From Prevotella sp. UBA7551 (GTDB lineage: Bacteria; Bacteroidota; Bacteroidia; Bacteroidales; Bacteroidaceae), in contig DLLX01000029.1 of NCBI GenBank assembly GCA_002479145.1, positions 1 to 6,065 of the forward strand: a stretch of 6,065 bases of DNA, written 5' to 3'. The translations under genes were made by a program, and so were the position numbers. Shown here in pieces: positions 1 to 6,065 of the stretch (positions within the stretch are counted from its first letter, which is position 1; every line of letters starts with the position of its first letter). The notes below the pieces were generated by a model. The model was not told the origin of the DNA and made no database searches. It worked only from the letters and a program-made list of their open reading frames with translations.

Positions 1-2
1 AG

Positions 3-1442
3 AAAATCAAGGCGAAGACCGCCAAAGGACGACGCACGGGGGTCGGCATTACCGCCGAGGGCGACATGATTGCGGCGCTCGGGCTGCGCTATGGCACACA
101 GAAGGCCACCGACTTAGCCGTCAAGGTGCAACGCACACTCGCACTGAATGCTTACCGCGCCTCGGTGACGATGGCCCAGGAGCGCGGGGCTTTTGCCATC
201 TACGACAGCAAACGGGAAGAGAACAACCCGTTTATCCTGCGCATCAAGGAGGCCGACCCGAAGCTCTACGACGACATGGCACGCTATGGACGGCGCAATA
301 TCGCCTGTCTGACCATCGCGCCCACGGGCACTACCTCGCTGATGACACAGACCACGAGCGGCATCGAACCGGTATTCATGCCCGTCTATAAGCGGAGAAG
401 GAAGGTGAACCCCAACGATCCCGACACCCATGTGGACTATGTCGACGAGGTGGGCGACTCGTTTGAGGAGTACATCGTCTATCACCAGAAGTTCCTCACG
501 TGGATGAAGGTGAACGGTATCGACACGACAAAGAAATACTCTCAGGAGGAACTCGATGCCCTTGTGGCCCGCTCTCCCTACCATAAGGCCACGGCCAACG
601 ACATCGACTGGCTGATGAAGGTGCGCATGCAGGGCGCGCTGCAGAAGTGGGTGGACCACAGTATCTCCGTGACGGTGAACCTTCCCAACAGCGTTGACGA
701 GGCATTGGTCAACAAACTCTACGTCGAGGCATGGCGAAGCGGCTGCAAAGGTTGCACCATCTACCGCGACGGCAGCCGTTCGGGGGTGATGGTCTCGGTG
801 AAGAAGAAGGCAAAGAACGAGTCGAAAGAAGACAAAGCGAAGACCCTGCTGCAAGCCATGGAGGCCAATAAAGCCGCATTCCAGCAGCCGCAAGTGCTCG
901 AGACGCGGCCGAAGGAGCTGGACTGCGACGTGGTGCGCTTCCAAAACAACAAGGAAAGATGGGTGGCTTTTGTCGGATTGGTGGACGGACGGCCCTACGA
1001 AATCTTCACCGGACTACAGGATGACGAGGAAGGTATCGTGCTGCCCAAGACGGTAACAAAGGGTAAAATCATCAAGCAGACCAATCCGGACGGCACGCAC
1101 CGCTATGATTTCCAGTTCAAGAACCGCCGCGGATACAAGACTACCGTAGAGGGATTGTCCGAGAAATTCAACCCGGAGTACTGGAACTATGCGAAGCTCA
1201 TATCCGGAGTGCTGCGCTACCGTATGCCCATCAGCCATGTGATCAAGCTCGTTGGGTCGCTCCAACTCAAGAGTGAGCACATCAATACATGGAAAGTGGG
1301 CGTGGAGCGCGCACTGAAGAAGTATGTCAGCGACGGCACCAAGGCCACCGGACAGGTCTGTCCCGTCTGCGGACAGGAGACGTTGGTCTACCAGGAAGGA
1401 TGCTTGCGGTGTACGAACTGCGGCGCAAGCCAATGCGGATGA
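3..1442 (+). CDS. nrdJ: Vitamin B12-dependent (class II) ribonucleotide reductase, C-terminal part (5' truncated by window)
   Basis: Reduces ribonucleotides to deoxyribonucleotides in the cytoplasm, using adenosylcobalamin to make the thiyl radical. The reading frame is open from base 3, so the gene begins outside the window; 479 residues are visible of a protein that usually has about 850. Seen in order: RRTGVGITAEGDM (bases 42-80), the conserved stretch after the active-site finger loop; APTGTTS (318-338), the phosphate-binding loop of the reductase barrel; VNLPNSV and CKGCTIYRDGSR (about 676-780), typical of NrdJ; a TSCPD-type domain (about 915-1200); and a C-terminal cysteine cluster with CPVCG (1359-1373), a lone Cys at 1401, CTNCG (1410-1424) and a last Cys at 1434, probably a zinc ribbon or redox tail. 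The catalytic cysteine of the NxCGE motif should lie upstream, so it cannot be checked. The stop codon overlaps the folB start. The family call is firm. Confidence 0.95.
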   Translation, partial: KIKAKTAKGRRTGVGITAEGDMIAALGLRYGTQKATDLAVKVQRTLALNAYRASVTMAQERGAFAIYDSKREENNPFILRIKEADPKLYDDMARYGRRNIACLTIAPTGTTSLMTQTTSGIEPVFMPVYKRRRKVNPNDPDTHVDYVDEVGDSFEEYIVYHQKFLTWMKVNGIDTTKKYSQEELDALVARSPYHKATANDIDWLMKVRMQGALQKWVDHSISVTVNLPNSVDEALVNKLYVEAWRSGCKGCTIYRDGSRSGVMVSVKKKAKNESKEDKAKTLLQAMEANKAAFQQPQVLETRPKELDCDVVRFQNNKERWVAFVGLVDGRPYEIFTGLQDDEEGIVLPKTVTKGKIIKQTNPDGTHRYDFQFKNRRGYKTTVEGLSEKFNPEYWNYAKLISGVLRYRMPISHVIKLVGSLQLKSEHINTWKVGVERALKKYVSDGTKATGQVCPVCGQETLVYQEGCLRCTNCGASQCG

Positions 1443-1828
1443 CGCACCTCATGGAGACCTTTATCGTCATTGACAACCTCCAGCTCCATTGCCCCATCGG
1501 GGTGATGGAGCAGGAAAAGGCGGTCGGCAACGACTTCCGCATCGACCTGAAGATAGGCTATGACTTCATGCGGGCAATGAAGTCGGACGACGTTTCCGAC
1601 ACCATCAACTACGCTGCGGTCTACGAACGGACACGGGAAGTACTCTCCCACCCCACTGCCTTGATAGAAAAGGCAGCCGGCAACATGGTCGAAGCCTTGC
1701 TGAGCGAATGGCCCGGCATCATGTCCATAGACCTACGCATCATCAAGCGCAACCCTCCTATGGGCGCAGACAGCGACGGAGCAGGGGTGGAAATACACTT
1801 AACAAACGATAAAAACTGCTCGCTTTGA
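1439..1828 (+). CDS. folB: Dihydroneopterin aldolase
   Basis: Converts 7,8-dihydroneopterin to 6-hydroxymethyl-7,8-dihydropterin plus glycolaldehyde in folate synthesis; the family forms cytoplasmic octamers. The 129-residue product has the usual length and fold pattern. Aligned from memory with the S. aureus enzyme, the active-site residues are present: E26 (in GVMEQEKAVG), Y58 (INYAAVY), E77 (LIEKAAG) and the catalytic K103 in the KRNPPM segment, followed by GAGVEIHL. I chose the ATG at 1439 because it forms an ATGA overlap with the nrdJ stop, which suggests translational coupling. ATG codons at 1433 and 1451 are also in frame, and the 1451 start would give a 125-residue protein closer to many homologues. 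No Shine-Dalgarno sequence is visible, as is common in Bacteroidota. It is likely transcribed with nrdJ. Confidence 0.93.
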   Translation: MTHLMETFIVIDNLQLHCPIGVMEQEKAVGNDFRIDLKIGYDFMRAMKSDDVSDTINYAAVYERTREVLSHPTALIEKAAGNMVEALLSEWPGIMSIDLRIIKRNPPMGADSDGAGVEIHLTNDKNCSL

Positions 1829-1858
1829 ATGAGTTTTGCCATATTATTCGTAAATTTG
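1824..1858 (+). promoter_or_regulatory. Bacteroidota-type promoter upstream of the amidase gene
   Basis: TAAATTTG at 1851-1858 matches the Bacteroidota primary sigma -7 element TAnnTTTG exactly. A TTTG at 1824-1827 can serve as the -33 element, with 23 bases between, at the long end of the usual range. The -33 box overlaps the folB stop codon. Transcription would start near 1863-1866, only a few bases before the chosen amidase ATG. Confidence 0.6.
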
Positions 1859-1866
1859 CAGATGGT

Positions 1867-3138
1867 ATGGTAAAGAAAATTTCCCTCCTTATGCTCTTGT
1901 TGGGCATGGGGCTGTCGCTCATGGCGGCCACACCCAAGCGCTTCACACTCGTCATCGACGCGGGACACGGCGGTCACGACACCGGCGCACGGGGCGCATT
2001 CTCTGAGGAAAAGGACATCAACCTCAGTGTAGCCCTACGCTTCGGCCAGCTCGTAGAGCGCAGTTGCCCCGACGTAAACGTCATCTATACCCGCAAGGAC
2101 GACCGGTTTGTCACGCTACATGAGCGTGCCGCCATCGCCAACCGAAACAAAGCCGACCTTTTCATATCCGTTCACACCAACGCTGTGGCCCGTGGTCACA
2201 CCGTACAGGGCTTCCAAGTCTATACTTTAGGAATGCACCGGGCAAAGGACAATCTTGATGTGGCCATGCGGGAGAACTCGGTCATCTCGATGGAGAAGGA
2301 CTACAAGCAGACCTATCAAGGCTTCGACCCGAAGTCGTCCGAGAGCTATATCATGTTCGAGTTTATCCAAAGCGCAAACATGGAGCGCAGTGTGGACCTG
2401 GCTCGCCTCATACAACGTGCCGTATGCTCGGACGTAGGGCGGGTGGACAAAGGCGTACATCAGGCGGGATTCCTTGTCTTGCGCGAGACTTCCATGCCGA
2501 GCTGCCTCATCGAGTTAGGCTTCATCACCACACCAGAGGAGGAGGATTTTCTCAACACCGAGGATGGTCAGGACAACCTGGCAGCAGCTTTTCTCAAAGC
2601 TTTCGTCAAATATAGGAAGAAATACGAGCCACATTGGACCGTGCCCACTCAGGGCTCAAGCCCCATCAGCATTGCCCCTGCAGCCGCGATGAAGTCGGCC
2701 GCAGCCGTGCAACCAAAGAAAGTGAAGCGTGTTGCCATACCTACTGCGCCCGCGGCCAGTAAGTCTAAGGAGCAAGAAAAGGTAGAAAGGCCCACCAAGG
2801 CAGCTGGCACCACACCAGCCCCACAGCTCCCCGAAGCGGCGCAGGAGGCCATCAAAGGGGTCGTTCCGGTCTTTAAGGTGCAGGTTTTTGCCGTCAACCG
2901 ACAGCTACGGCATGACAGCGAGCAGTTCAAAGGACACGAAGATGTGGACTGTTTTGTGGAAGACGGACGCTACAAGTACACCATCGGCGCAAATACTAAC
3001 TACAATAAAATAGTGAAACTGAAGAAAAAGCTGAGCGAAGACTTCCCCAACTGCTTCATTGTGGCCTTCAACGGCGATAAGCGGATGAACACCTCGCTGG
3101 CCATAGCGGCCTTTCTGCAAAATGCGAAGAGGAAGTAA
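1867..3138 (+). CDS. N-acetylmuramoyl-L-alanine amidase (Amidase_3) with C-terminal SPOR-like domain
   Basis: Periplasmic zinc hydrolase that cuts the bond between N-acetylmuramic acid and L-alanine in peptidoglycan, used in cell separation and wall turnover. The 423-residue product starts with a lysine-containing hydrophobic signal peptide (residues 1 to about 21). The catalytic domain spans about 26-250: zinc ligands H34 (IDAGHGG), E48 (SEEKDIN) and H103 (ISVHTNA), and the catalytic E216 in CLIELGFITTPEE. Residues about 258-330 are a Pro/Ala/Lys-rich linker. Residues about 335-420 (VFKVQVFA, YKYTIG, FIVAFNGDKR) resemble a SPOR-like domain, which in this family binds denuded glycan at septa. 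The frame also opens at a TTG at 1825 overlapping the folB stop, but only the ATG at 1867 puts the signal peptide at the N-terminus and lies downstream of the promoter. The MCE gene follows 65 bases later. The exact cleavage site and the strength of the SPOR match are uncertain. Confidence 0.93.
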   Translation: MVKKISLLMLLLGMGLSLMAATPKRFTLVIDAGHGGHDTGARGAFSEEKDINLSVALRFGQLVERSCPDVNVIYTRKDDRFVTLHERAAIANRNKADLFISVHTNAVARGHTVQGFQVYTLGMHRAKDNLDVAMRENSVISMEKDYKQTYQGFDPKSSESYIMFEFIQSANMERSVDLARLIQRAVCSDVGRVDKGVHQAGFLVLRETSMPSCLIELGFITTPEEEDFLNTEDGQDNLAAAFLKAFVKYRKKYEPHWTVPTQGSSPISIAPAAAMKSAAAVQPKKVKRVAIPTAPAASKSKEQEKVERPTKAAGTTPAPQLPEAAQEAIKGVVPVFKVQVFAVNRQLRHDSEQFKGHEDVDCFVEDGRYKYTIGANTNYNKIVKLKKKLSEDFPNCFIVAFNGDKRMNTSLAIAAFLQNAKRK

Positions 3139-3203
3139 ACCAGCCTCAAAATGCGCCATACGACTGACAACACACCCTGTAACCCCCACGAAAATCTATA
3201 CAA

Positions 3204-4175
3204 ATGGAAAAAAAGTACTTTACCAACGAAGTAAAAATAGCCCTCGTCGCCGTGATAGGGATTGTCATCCTCTTCTTCGGTATGCAGTTTCTCAAGGGAC
3301 TAAGCCTGTTTTCTTCCTCTACGCCCTACCTGCTGAAGTTCGACAACATCAGCGGATTGTCGCCCTCTTCCCCCATCTACGCCAACGGCTACAAGGTGGG
3401 CACGGTGAGCCGCATCGACTACAACTATGCGCAGCCGGGCGACATTACCGTCGTGGCAGGAATCGAAAAGGGCATGAGAATACCCGAGGGCACGGAGGCA
3501 GAGATTGTCAGCGACTTGATGGGCAACGTACAAGTAAACCTCATTCTCGGCTCTTCGGGCAAGTTTCTGTCCTCCAATGGCATCATCAAAGGGCATCCCG
3601 CGAGCGGAGCAATGGACGCTGTGAAGGGAATGGTGCCGCAGGTAGAGGCCCTGATTCCAAAGATTGACTCCATCGCCCACAACCTCAATGCGCTGCTGGC
3701 CGACCCGGCTCTTGCCGGAACGCTGCACAACGCGCACCGCATTTCGGCAGACCTGACCACCTCGACACGCCAGCTCAACCAGCTGCTGGCATCGCTCAAC
3801 CACGACCTGCCCGCACTGACGGGACGCGCGCAGACACTGCTTGCCCACACCGACGGGCTGGTCTGCGACGCGAGGACGGGGCTGTCGACAACCCTGCGCA
3901 ACGCCAACGGACTGATGACCAACCTCAACGGTAAGCTCAATGGGGTCGATGTCGAGGGGACGATGGCACGGGTGAACACCGCACTCGACCATGTGAACCA
4001 GCTCACGGAGAAGCTCAACTCCGACAAGGGCACCTTAGGGCTGTTCCTCAACGACCCCTCACTGTACCACAACATGAACCAAACGATGCGCGATGCCGAC
4101 AGTCTGCTCGTCAATCTCAAAGCGCATCCTAAGCGATACGTACACTTCTCCATCTTCGGAAGGAAGGACAAGTAG
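3204..4175 (+). CDS. MlaD/MCE-domain family protein (phospholipid transport substrate-binding component)
   Basis: MCE proteins sit in the inner membrane and carry lipids between inner and outer membranes as partners of an MlaE/MlaF-type ABC transporter. The 323-residue product has one N-terminal membrane helix (about residues 10-30), then an MCE domain (about 40-118) with the family pattern YLLKFDNISGL, NGYKVGTV, IPEGTEAEIV and NVQVNLILG. The rest, about 140-300, is long, mostly helical and rich in Leu/Asn/Ala, as expected for the barrel- or tube-forming helices of this family. It ends with GTLGLFLNDPSLY (276-288) and HPKRYVHFSIFGRK (308-321), which I recognise as the usual tail of Bacteroidota MCE proteins. 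ALLADPALAGTL (163-174) looks like a weaker copy of the first of these. No permease or ATPase gene is in the window. The A-rich leader before ATG 3204 fits a Bacteroidota start. There is no separate promoter in the 65-base gap, so it is probably cotranscribed with the amidase. Confidence 0.9.
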   Translation: MEKKYFTNEVKIALVAVIGIVILFFGMQFLKGLSLFSSSTPYLLKFDNISGLSPSSPIYANGYKVGTVSRIDYNYAQPGDITVVAGIEKGMRIPEGTEAEIVSDLMGNVQVNLILGSSGKFLSSNGIIKGHPASGAMDAVKGMVPQVEALIPKIDSIAHNLNALLADPALAGTLHNAHRISADLTTSTRQLNQLLASLNHDLPALTGRAQTLLAHTDGLVCDARTGLSTTLRNANGLMTNLNGKLNGVDVEGTMARVNTALDHVNQLTEKLNSDKGTLGLFLNDPSLYHNMNQTMRDADSLLVNLKAHPKRYVHFSIFGRKDK

Positions 4176-4201
4176 CGCCAACAGCTCATCAACAATAACC
4201 A

Positions 4202-4249
4202 AGGGCTGCACGGACGGGCGGTAGAGTCGCTCCAACTCCGTGCAGCCCT
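4202..4249 (+). terminator. Perfect 13-bp hairpin after the MCE gene (possible terminator or mRNA-end structure)
   Basis: The arm AGGGCTGCACGGA (4202-4214) is exactly complementary to TCCGTGCAGCCCT (4237-4249), with a 22-base loop that can itself form GAG-TCG-CTC. It starts 27 bases after the MCE stop. No U-tract follows (CGTGCGTTTCG), so it is not a textbook intrinsic terminator. A role as transcript end, RNase barrier or Rho-assisted terminator is inference from its position before the next promoter. Confidence 0.5.
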
Positions 4250-4340
4250 CGTGCGTTTCGCAGGTTAACCCATGCGCTTTCACCTCGTAAAATTGTTTGC
4301 GAGCACAACTGAGGCAATGAGAAAAAACCGACAAAATCCC

Positions 4341-4371
4341 TTGAGCAATCAAAAAACTTGTTGTATCTTCG
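4341..4371 (+). promoter_or_regulatory. Bacteroidota-type promoter upstream of the phosphohexomutase gene
   Basis: TTG at 4341-4343 and TATCTTCG at 4364-4371 (one mismatch to TAnnTTTG) are separated by 20 bases, a good spacing for the Bacteroidota sigma factor. The expected start of transcription is near 4376-4379, leaving a leader of about 35 bases that is A/T-rich and lacks a Shine-Dalgarno sequence. A small inverted repeat, ACAAA-GACC-TTTGT (4394-4407), lies in this leader; it is too short to assign a role. Confidence 0.6.
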
Positions 4372-4411
4372 CAGCCATAATTTTCTTAAAATAACAAAGA
4401 CCTTTGTCAAC

Positions 4412-5890
4412 ATGACTAATTGGAAAAAACTTCAGAACGGCTCAGACATACGGGGCGTGGCACTCGCAGGGGTCGAGGGCGAAGACGTCAACCTAACCAG
4501 CGAGGTGGCAAACATATTGGGAAGATGCTTCGTGGCATGGCTTTCAAAGCACTTCAACAAGCAAAATATCAGCGTAGCCGTTGGCCATGACCCGCGATTG
4601 TCGAGTGGTCAGCTCGAGAAGGCGGTGATAGAAGGCCTCAAGGCAGGCGGAGCGACCGCCCGAGACTGTGGACTGGCCTCCACGCCGGCCATGTTTATGA
4701 CCACCATGGACAAGGACACGCCTACCGATGGCGCCATCATGATCACGGCAAGCCACCTGCCATGGAACAGAAACGGACTGAAATTCTTCACCCCAAAAGG
4801 CGGACTGGGGAAGCAGGACATCAAGGAACTGCTCGAGATGGCGGAGAAGGAACAGTATGACAAGGAGGACAAAGCGGGACAGACGGAGCCGTGGCCCTTC
4901 ATGGACAAGTACTGCGAGATGCTCCGCAACTACATCAAGCGGGAGGTGAACAAGGGCGACCAACCGCTGAAAGGGCTCGACATCGTGGTCGATGCGGGCA
5001 ACGGATCTGGCGGGTTCTTCCCCGAGAAGGTGCTCAGCCCACTGGGAGCAGACATCTCCGGGGGCATTTTCCTCAACCCCGACGGCCACTTTCCCAACCA
5101 TGCGCCCAACCCGGAGAGTGCCGAAGCCATGATGGCGATATGCCAGGCGGTGACGCGTCATCATGCCGACTTGGGCATAATCTTCGATACCGACGTCGAT
5201 CGCTCGGCCGTGGTCGACCACTATGGCGACCCCATCAACCGCAACACGCTCATCGCCCTCATCGGGGCAGTCATCCTCAGGGAGCACCCGGGCACGACAA
5301 TCGTCACCGACTCCGTGACCTCCGAGGGACTGACGGAGTTCATCAAAGCCCACGGAGGCGTGCACCACCGCTTCAAGCGCGGGTACAAAAATGTCATCGA
5401 CGAGGCCATACGACTCAACAACGAGGGTCAGGAGTGCTGGTTGGCCATCGAAACCTCTGGACACGCCGCCCTGCGCGAGAACTTTTTCCTCGACGATGGG
5501 GCTTACCTCGTGGCCAAACTCGTCATCGAGGCGGCACGGATGAAGCACGATGGCAAGGATTTGTCCGACCTCATACAGGACCTCAAGAAGCCAGCGGAGA
5601 GCAAAGAAAGGCGCATCAAGCTGACCCCTGAGCGATTTGGCGACGAGGGCAAGGAGATATTGGCGCGCTTCCGCGAAAAGGTGGCAGAGCAACCGGACTG
5701 GAAAATCGTCGAGCCCAACTACGAAGGGGTGCGCGTGAGCTGCACGGGAGAGTTTGAGCAGGGATGGTTTCTGCTCCGCTTGTCGCTCCACGACCCCGTG
5801 ATGGTACTCAACATAGAGTCCAACACCTTCGGTGGAGTGGCCATCATTGAGGAGAAAATCAACAAGTTGCTGGAGGAGCTGAATTCCTAA
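4412..5890 (+). CDS. Phosphoglucomutase/phosphomannomutase family protein (alpha-D-phosphohexomutase)
   Basis: Moves a phosphate between C1 and C6 of a hexose (glucose or mannose phosphate), feeding polysaccharide and glycan precursors; cytoplasmic and Mg-dependent. The 492-residue product has the four-domain layout: N-terminal GSDIRG (10-15), the phosphoserine loop TASHLPWNRNG with the catalytic S114, the metal loop DTDVDR (259-264), the sugar-binding loop ETSGH (347-351), and a domain 4 loop RLSLHDP (456-462). Several differ from the common forms (TASHNP, DGDxDR, GExSGH, RPSGTEP), so this is a divergent subfamily. I recall similar loops in a group of plastid-targeted plant phosphoglucomutase-like proteins, but cannot confirm it here. 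The catalytic serine, the metal-binding aspartates and the ESGH-like loop are kept, so activity is likely; the substrate is not predictable. The frame also opens upstream at 4358, but ATG 4412 begins at the conserved N-terminus and lies downstream of the promoter. It is followed within ten bases by a terminator, so it is monocistronic. Confidence 0.92.
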   Translation: MTNWKKLQNGSDIRGVALAGVEGEDVNLTSEVANILGRCFVAWLSKHFNKQNISVAVGHDPRLSSGQLEKAVIEGLKAGGATARDCGLASTPAMFMTTMDKDTPTDGAIMITASHLPWNRNGLKFFTPKGGLGKQDIKELLEMAEKEQYDKEDKAGQTEPWPFMDKYCEMLRNYIKREVNKGDQPLKGLDIVVDAGNGSGGFFPEKVLSPLGADISGGIFLNPDGHFPNHAPNPESAEAMMAICQAVTRHHADLGIIFDTDVDRSAVVDHYGDPINRNTLIALIGAVILREHPGTTIVTDSVTSEGLTEFIKAHGGVHHRFKRGYKNVIDEAIRLNNEGQECWLAIETSGHAALRENFFLDDGAYLVAKLVIEAARMKHDGKDLSDLIQDLKKPAESKERRIKLTPERFGDEGKEILARFREKVAEQPDWKIVEPNYEGVRVSCTGEFEQGWFLLRLSLHDPVMVLNIESNTFGGVAIIEEKINKLLEELNS

Positions 5891-5898
5891 AAAAGACT

Positions 5899-5928
5899 AA
5901 AAGGAGGGCGCAACCCTCCTTTTTCTTT
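5899..5928 (+). terminator. Intrinsic terminator after the phosphohexomutase gene
   Basis: GGAGGG (5903-5908) pairs with CCCTCC (5914-5919) around the loop CGCAA, extended by four A-U pairs (5899-5902 with 5920-5923). A U-rich run, TTTTTCTTT (5920-5928), follows the G/C-rich stem. It starts nine bases after the stop codon and should end the mutase transcript. Confidence 0.92.
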
Positions 5929-5957
5929 GCTGCATCGGAAAAAATCCGCTACCTTTG
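5926..5957 (+). promoter_or_regulatory. Strong Bacteroidota-type promoter for the SRP RNA
   Basis: TTTG (5926-5929), 20 bases, then TACCTTTG (5950-5957) gives an exact match to both the -33 and -7 elements with good spacing. The -33 box lies inside the U-tract of the preceding terminator. Transcription should start near 5962-5965. Confidence 0.8.
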
Positions 5958-5984
5958 CAACCGCTTCCGTAAGGAAGAAGACAA

Positions 5985-6065
5985 GGGCAAGTCTCATACG
6001 GCTAGCTCCCTTCGAATCCCCCAGGACGGGAACGTAGCAAGGGTAGTTGGTTGTAGCAGCGCGAT
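5985..6065 (+). ncRNA. ffs: Signal recognition particle RNA (4.5S-like), 3' end outside the window
   Basis: RNA scaffold of the signal recognition particle, which binds Ffh and targets nascent membrane proteins. The diagnostic domain IV tip is visible: GGAA tetraloop (6029-6032) closed by ACG/CGT (6026-6028 with 6033-6035), the symmetric internal loop CAGG (6022-6025) opposite AGCA (6036-6039), and a CCC/GGG stem (6018-6020 with 6041-6043) followed by TA. An outer stem pairs GCTA (6001-6004) with TAGC (6054-6057). The loop sequences CAGG and AGCA are those of E. coli 4.5S RNA. The 5' end at about 5985 is inferred: the strand GGGCAAGTCTCAT (5985-5997) can only pair with sequence beyond the window, and its last two bases already pair with 6064-6065. 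The primary transcript should start near 5963. Whether it is the small type or a longer form cannot be settled without the 3' part. Confidence 0.88.

Noticed and set aside
114..944. 276-codon open frame on the - strand
   Set aside because: Antisense to nrdJ, with a His/Val/Leu-rich translation typical of shadow frames.
1289..1438. Longer N-terminus for FolB starting at 1289
   Set aside because: It would overlap nrdJ by about 150 bases and add 50 residues absent from the family.
3139..3203. Possible promoter or terminator between the amidase and MCE genes
   Set aside because: No TAnnTTTG element and no stable hairpin is visible; the 65 bases look like a plain intercistronic spacer.
3300..4195. 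Two long - strand open frames opposite the MCE gene
   Set aside because: Both are antisense to a recognised protein and lack any family motif or promoter.
1256..4238. 13-base match GTCGCTCCAACTC at 1256-1268 and 4226-4238
   Set aside because: A match of this length is expected by chance at roughly one in four in a window of this size, and the first copy is inside nrdJ coding sequence.
4059..4352. 97-codon - strand frame reaching into the 4176-4411 gap
   Set aside because: Half of it is antisense to the MCE gene and the rest runs across the 13-bp hairpin; no motif, and no promoter on that strand.
4544..5791. 415-codon open frame on the - strand
   Set aside because: It lies wholly antisense to the phosphohexomutase, whose motifs are clear. 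GC-rich codon use leaves the opposite strand open; its translation resembles no family I know.

Overview
The window reads as ordinary core chromosome of a Bacteroidota species, most likely Bacteroidales and perhaps a GC-rich Prevotellaceae member. The reasons are promoters of the TTTG / TAnnTTTG type, translation starts with A-rich leaders and no Shine-Dalgarno sequence, an amidase with a SPOR-like tail followed by an MCE-domain gene, and the protein sequence style. The family-level placement is inference. All protein genes lie on the + strand. I see no mobile element, CRISPR array, tRNA or phage gene.

Layout: (1) 3-1442, the C-terminal part of a B12-dependent (class II) ribonucleotide reductase, cut by the window's left edge. 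(2) 1439-1828, folB (dihydroneopterin aldolase), overlapping the reductase stop by four bases. (3) A Bacteroidota-type promoter (1824-1858), then 1867-3138, a secreted N-acetylmuramoyl-L-alanine amidase with a C-terminal SPOR-like domain. (4) 3204-4175, an inner-membrane-anchored MlaD/MCE-family protein, probably in one transcript with the amidase. (5) A 236-base gap with a 13-bp perfect hairpin and a new promoter. (6) 4412-5890, an alpha-D-phosphohexomutase with variant active-site loops, closed by a clear intrinsic terminator. (7) A strong promoter and the 5' part of the signal recognition particle RNA (ffs), which runs off the right edge.

The genes fall into housekeeping themes: deoxynucleotide and folate synthesis (nrdJ-folB), envelope maintenance (amidase-MCE), sugar-phosphate interconversion for polysaccharide precursors (mutase), and protein targeting (SRP RNA). 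I found no convincing undescribed system. The points most worth a second look are the predicted 5' leader of the SRP RNA, the divergent phosphohexomutase loops, the 13-bp hairpin without a U-tract, and the amidase promoter that leaves almost no 5' leader.
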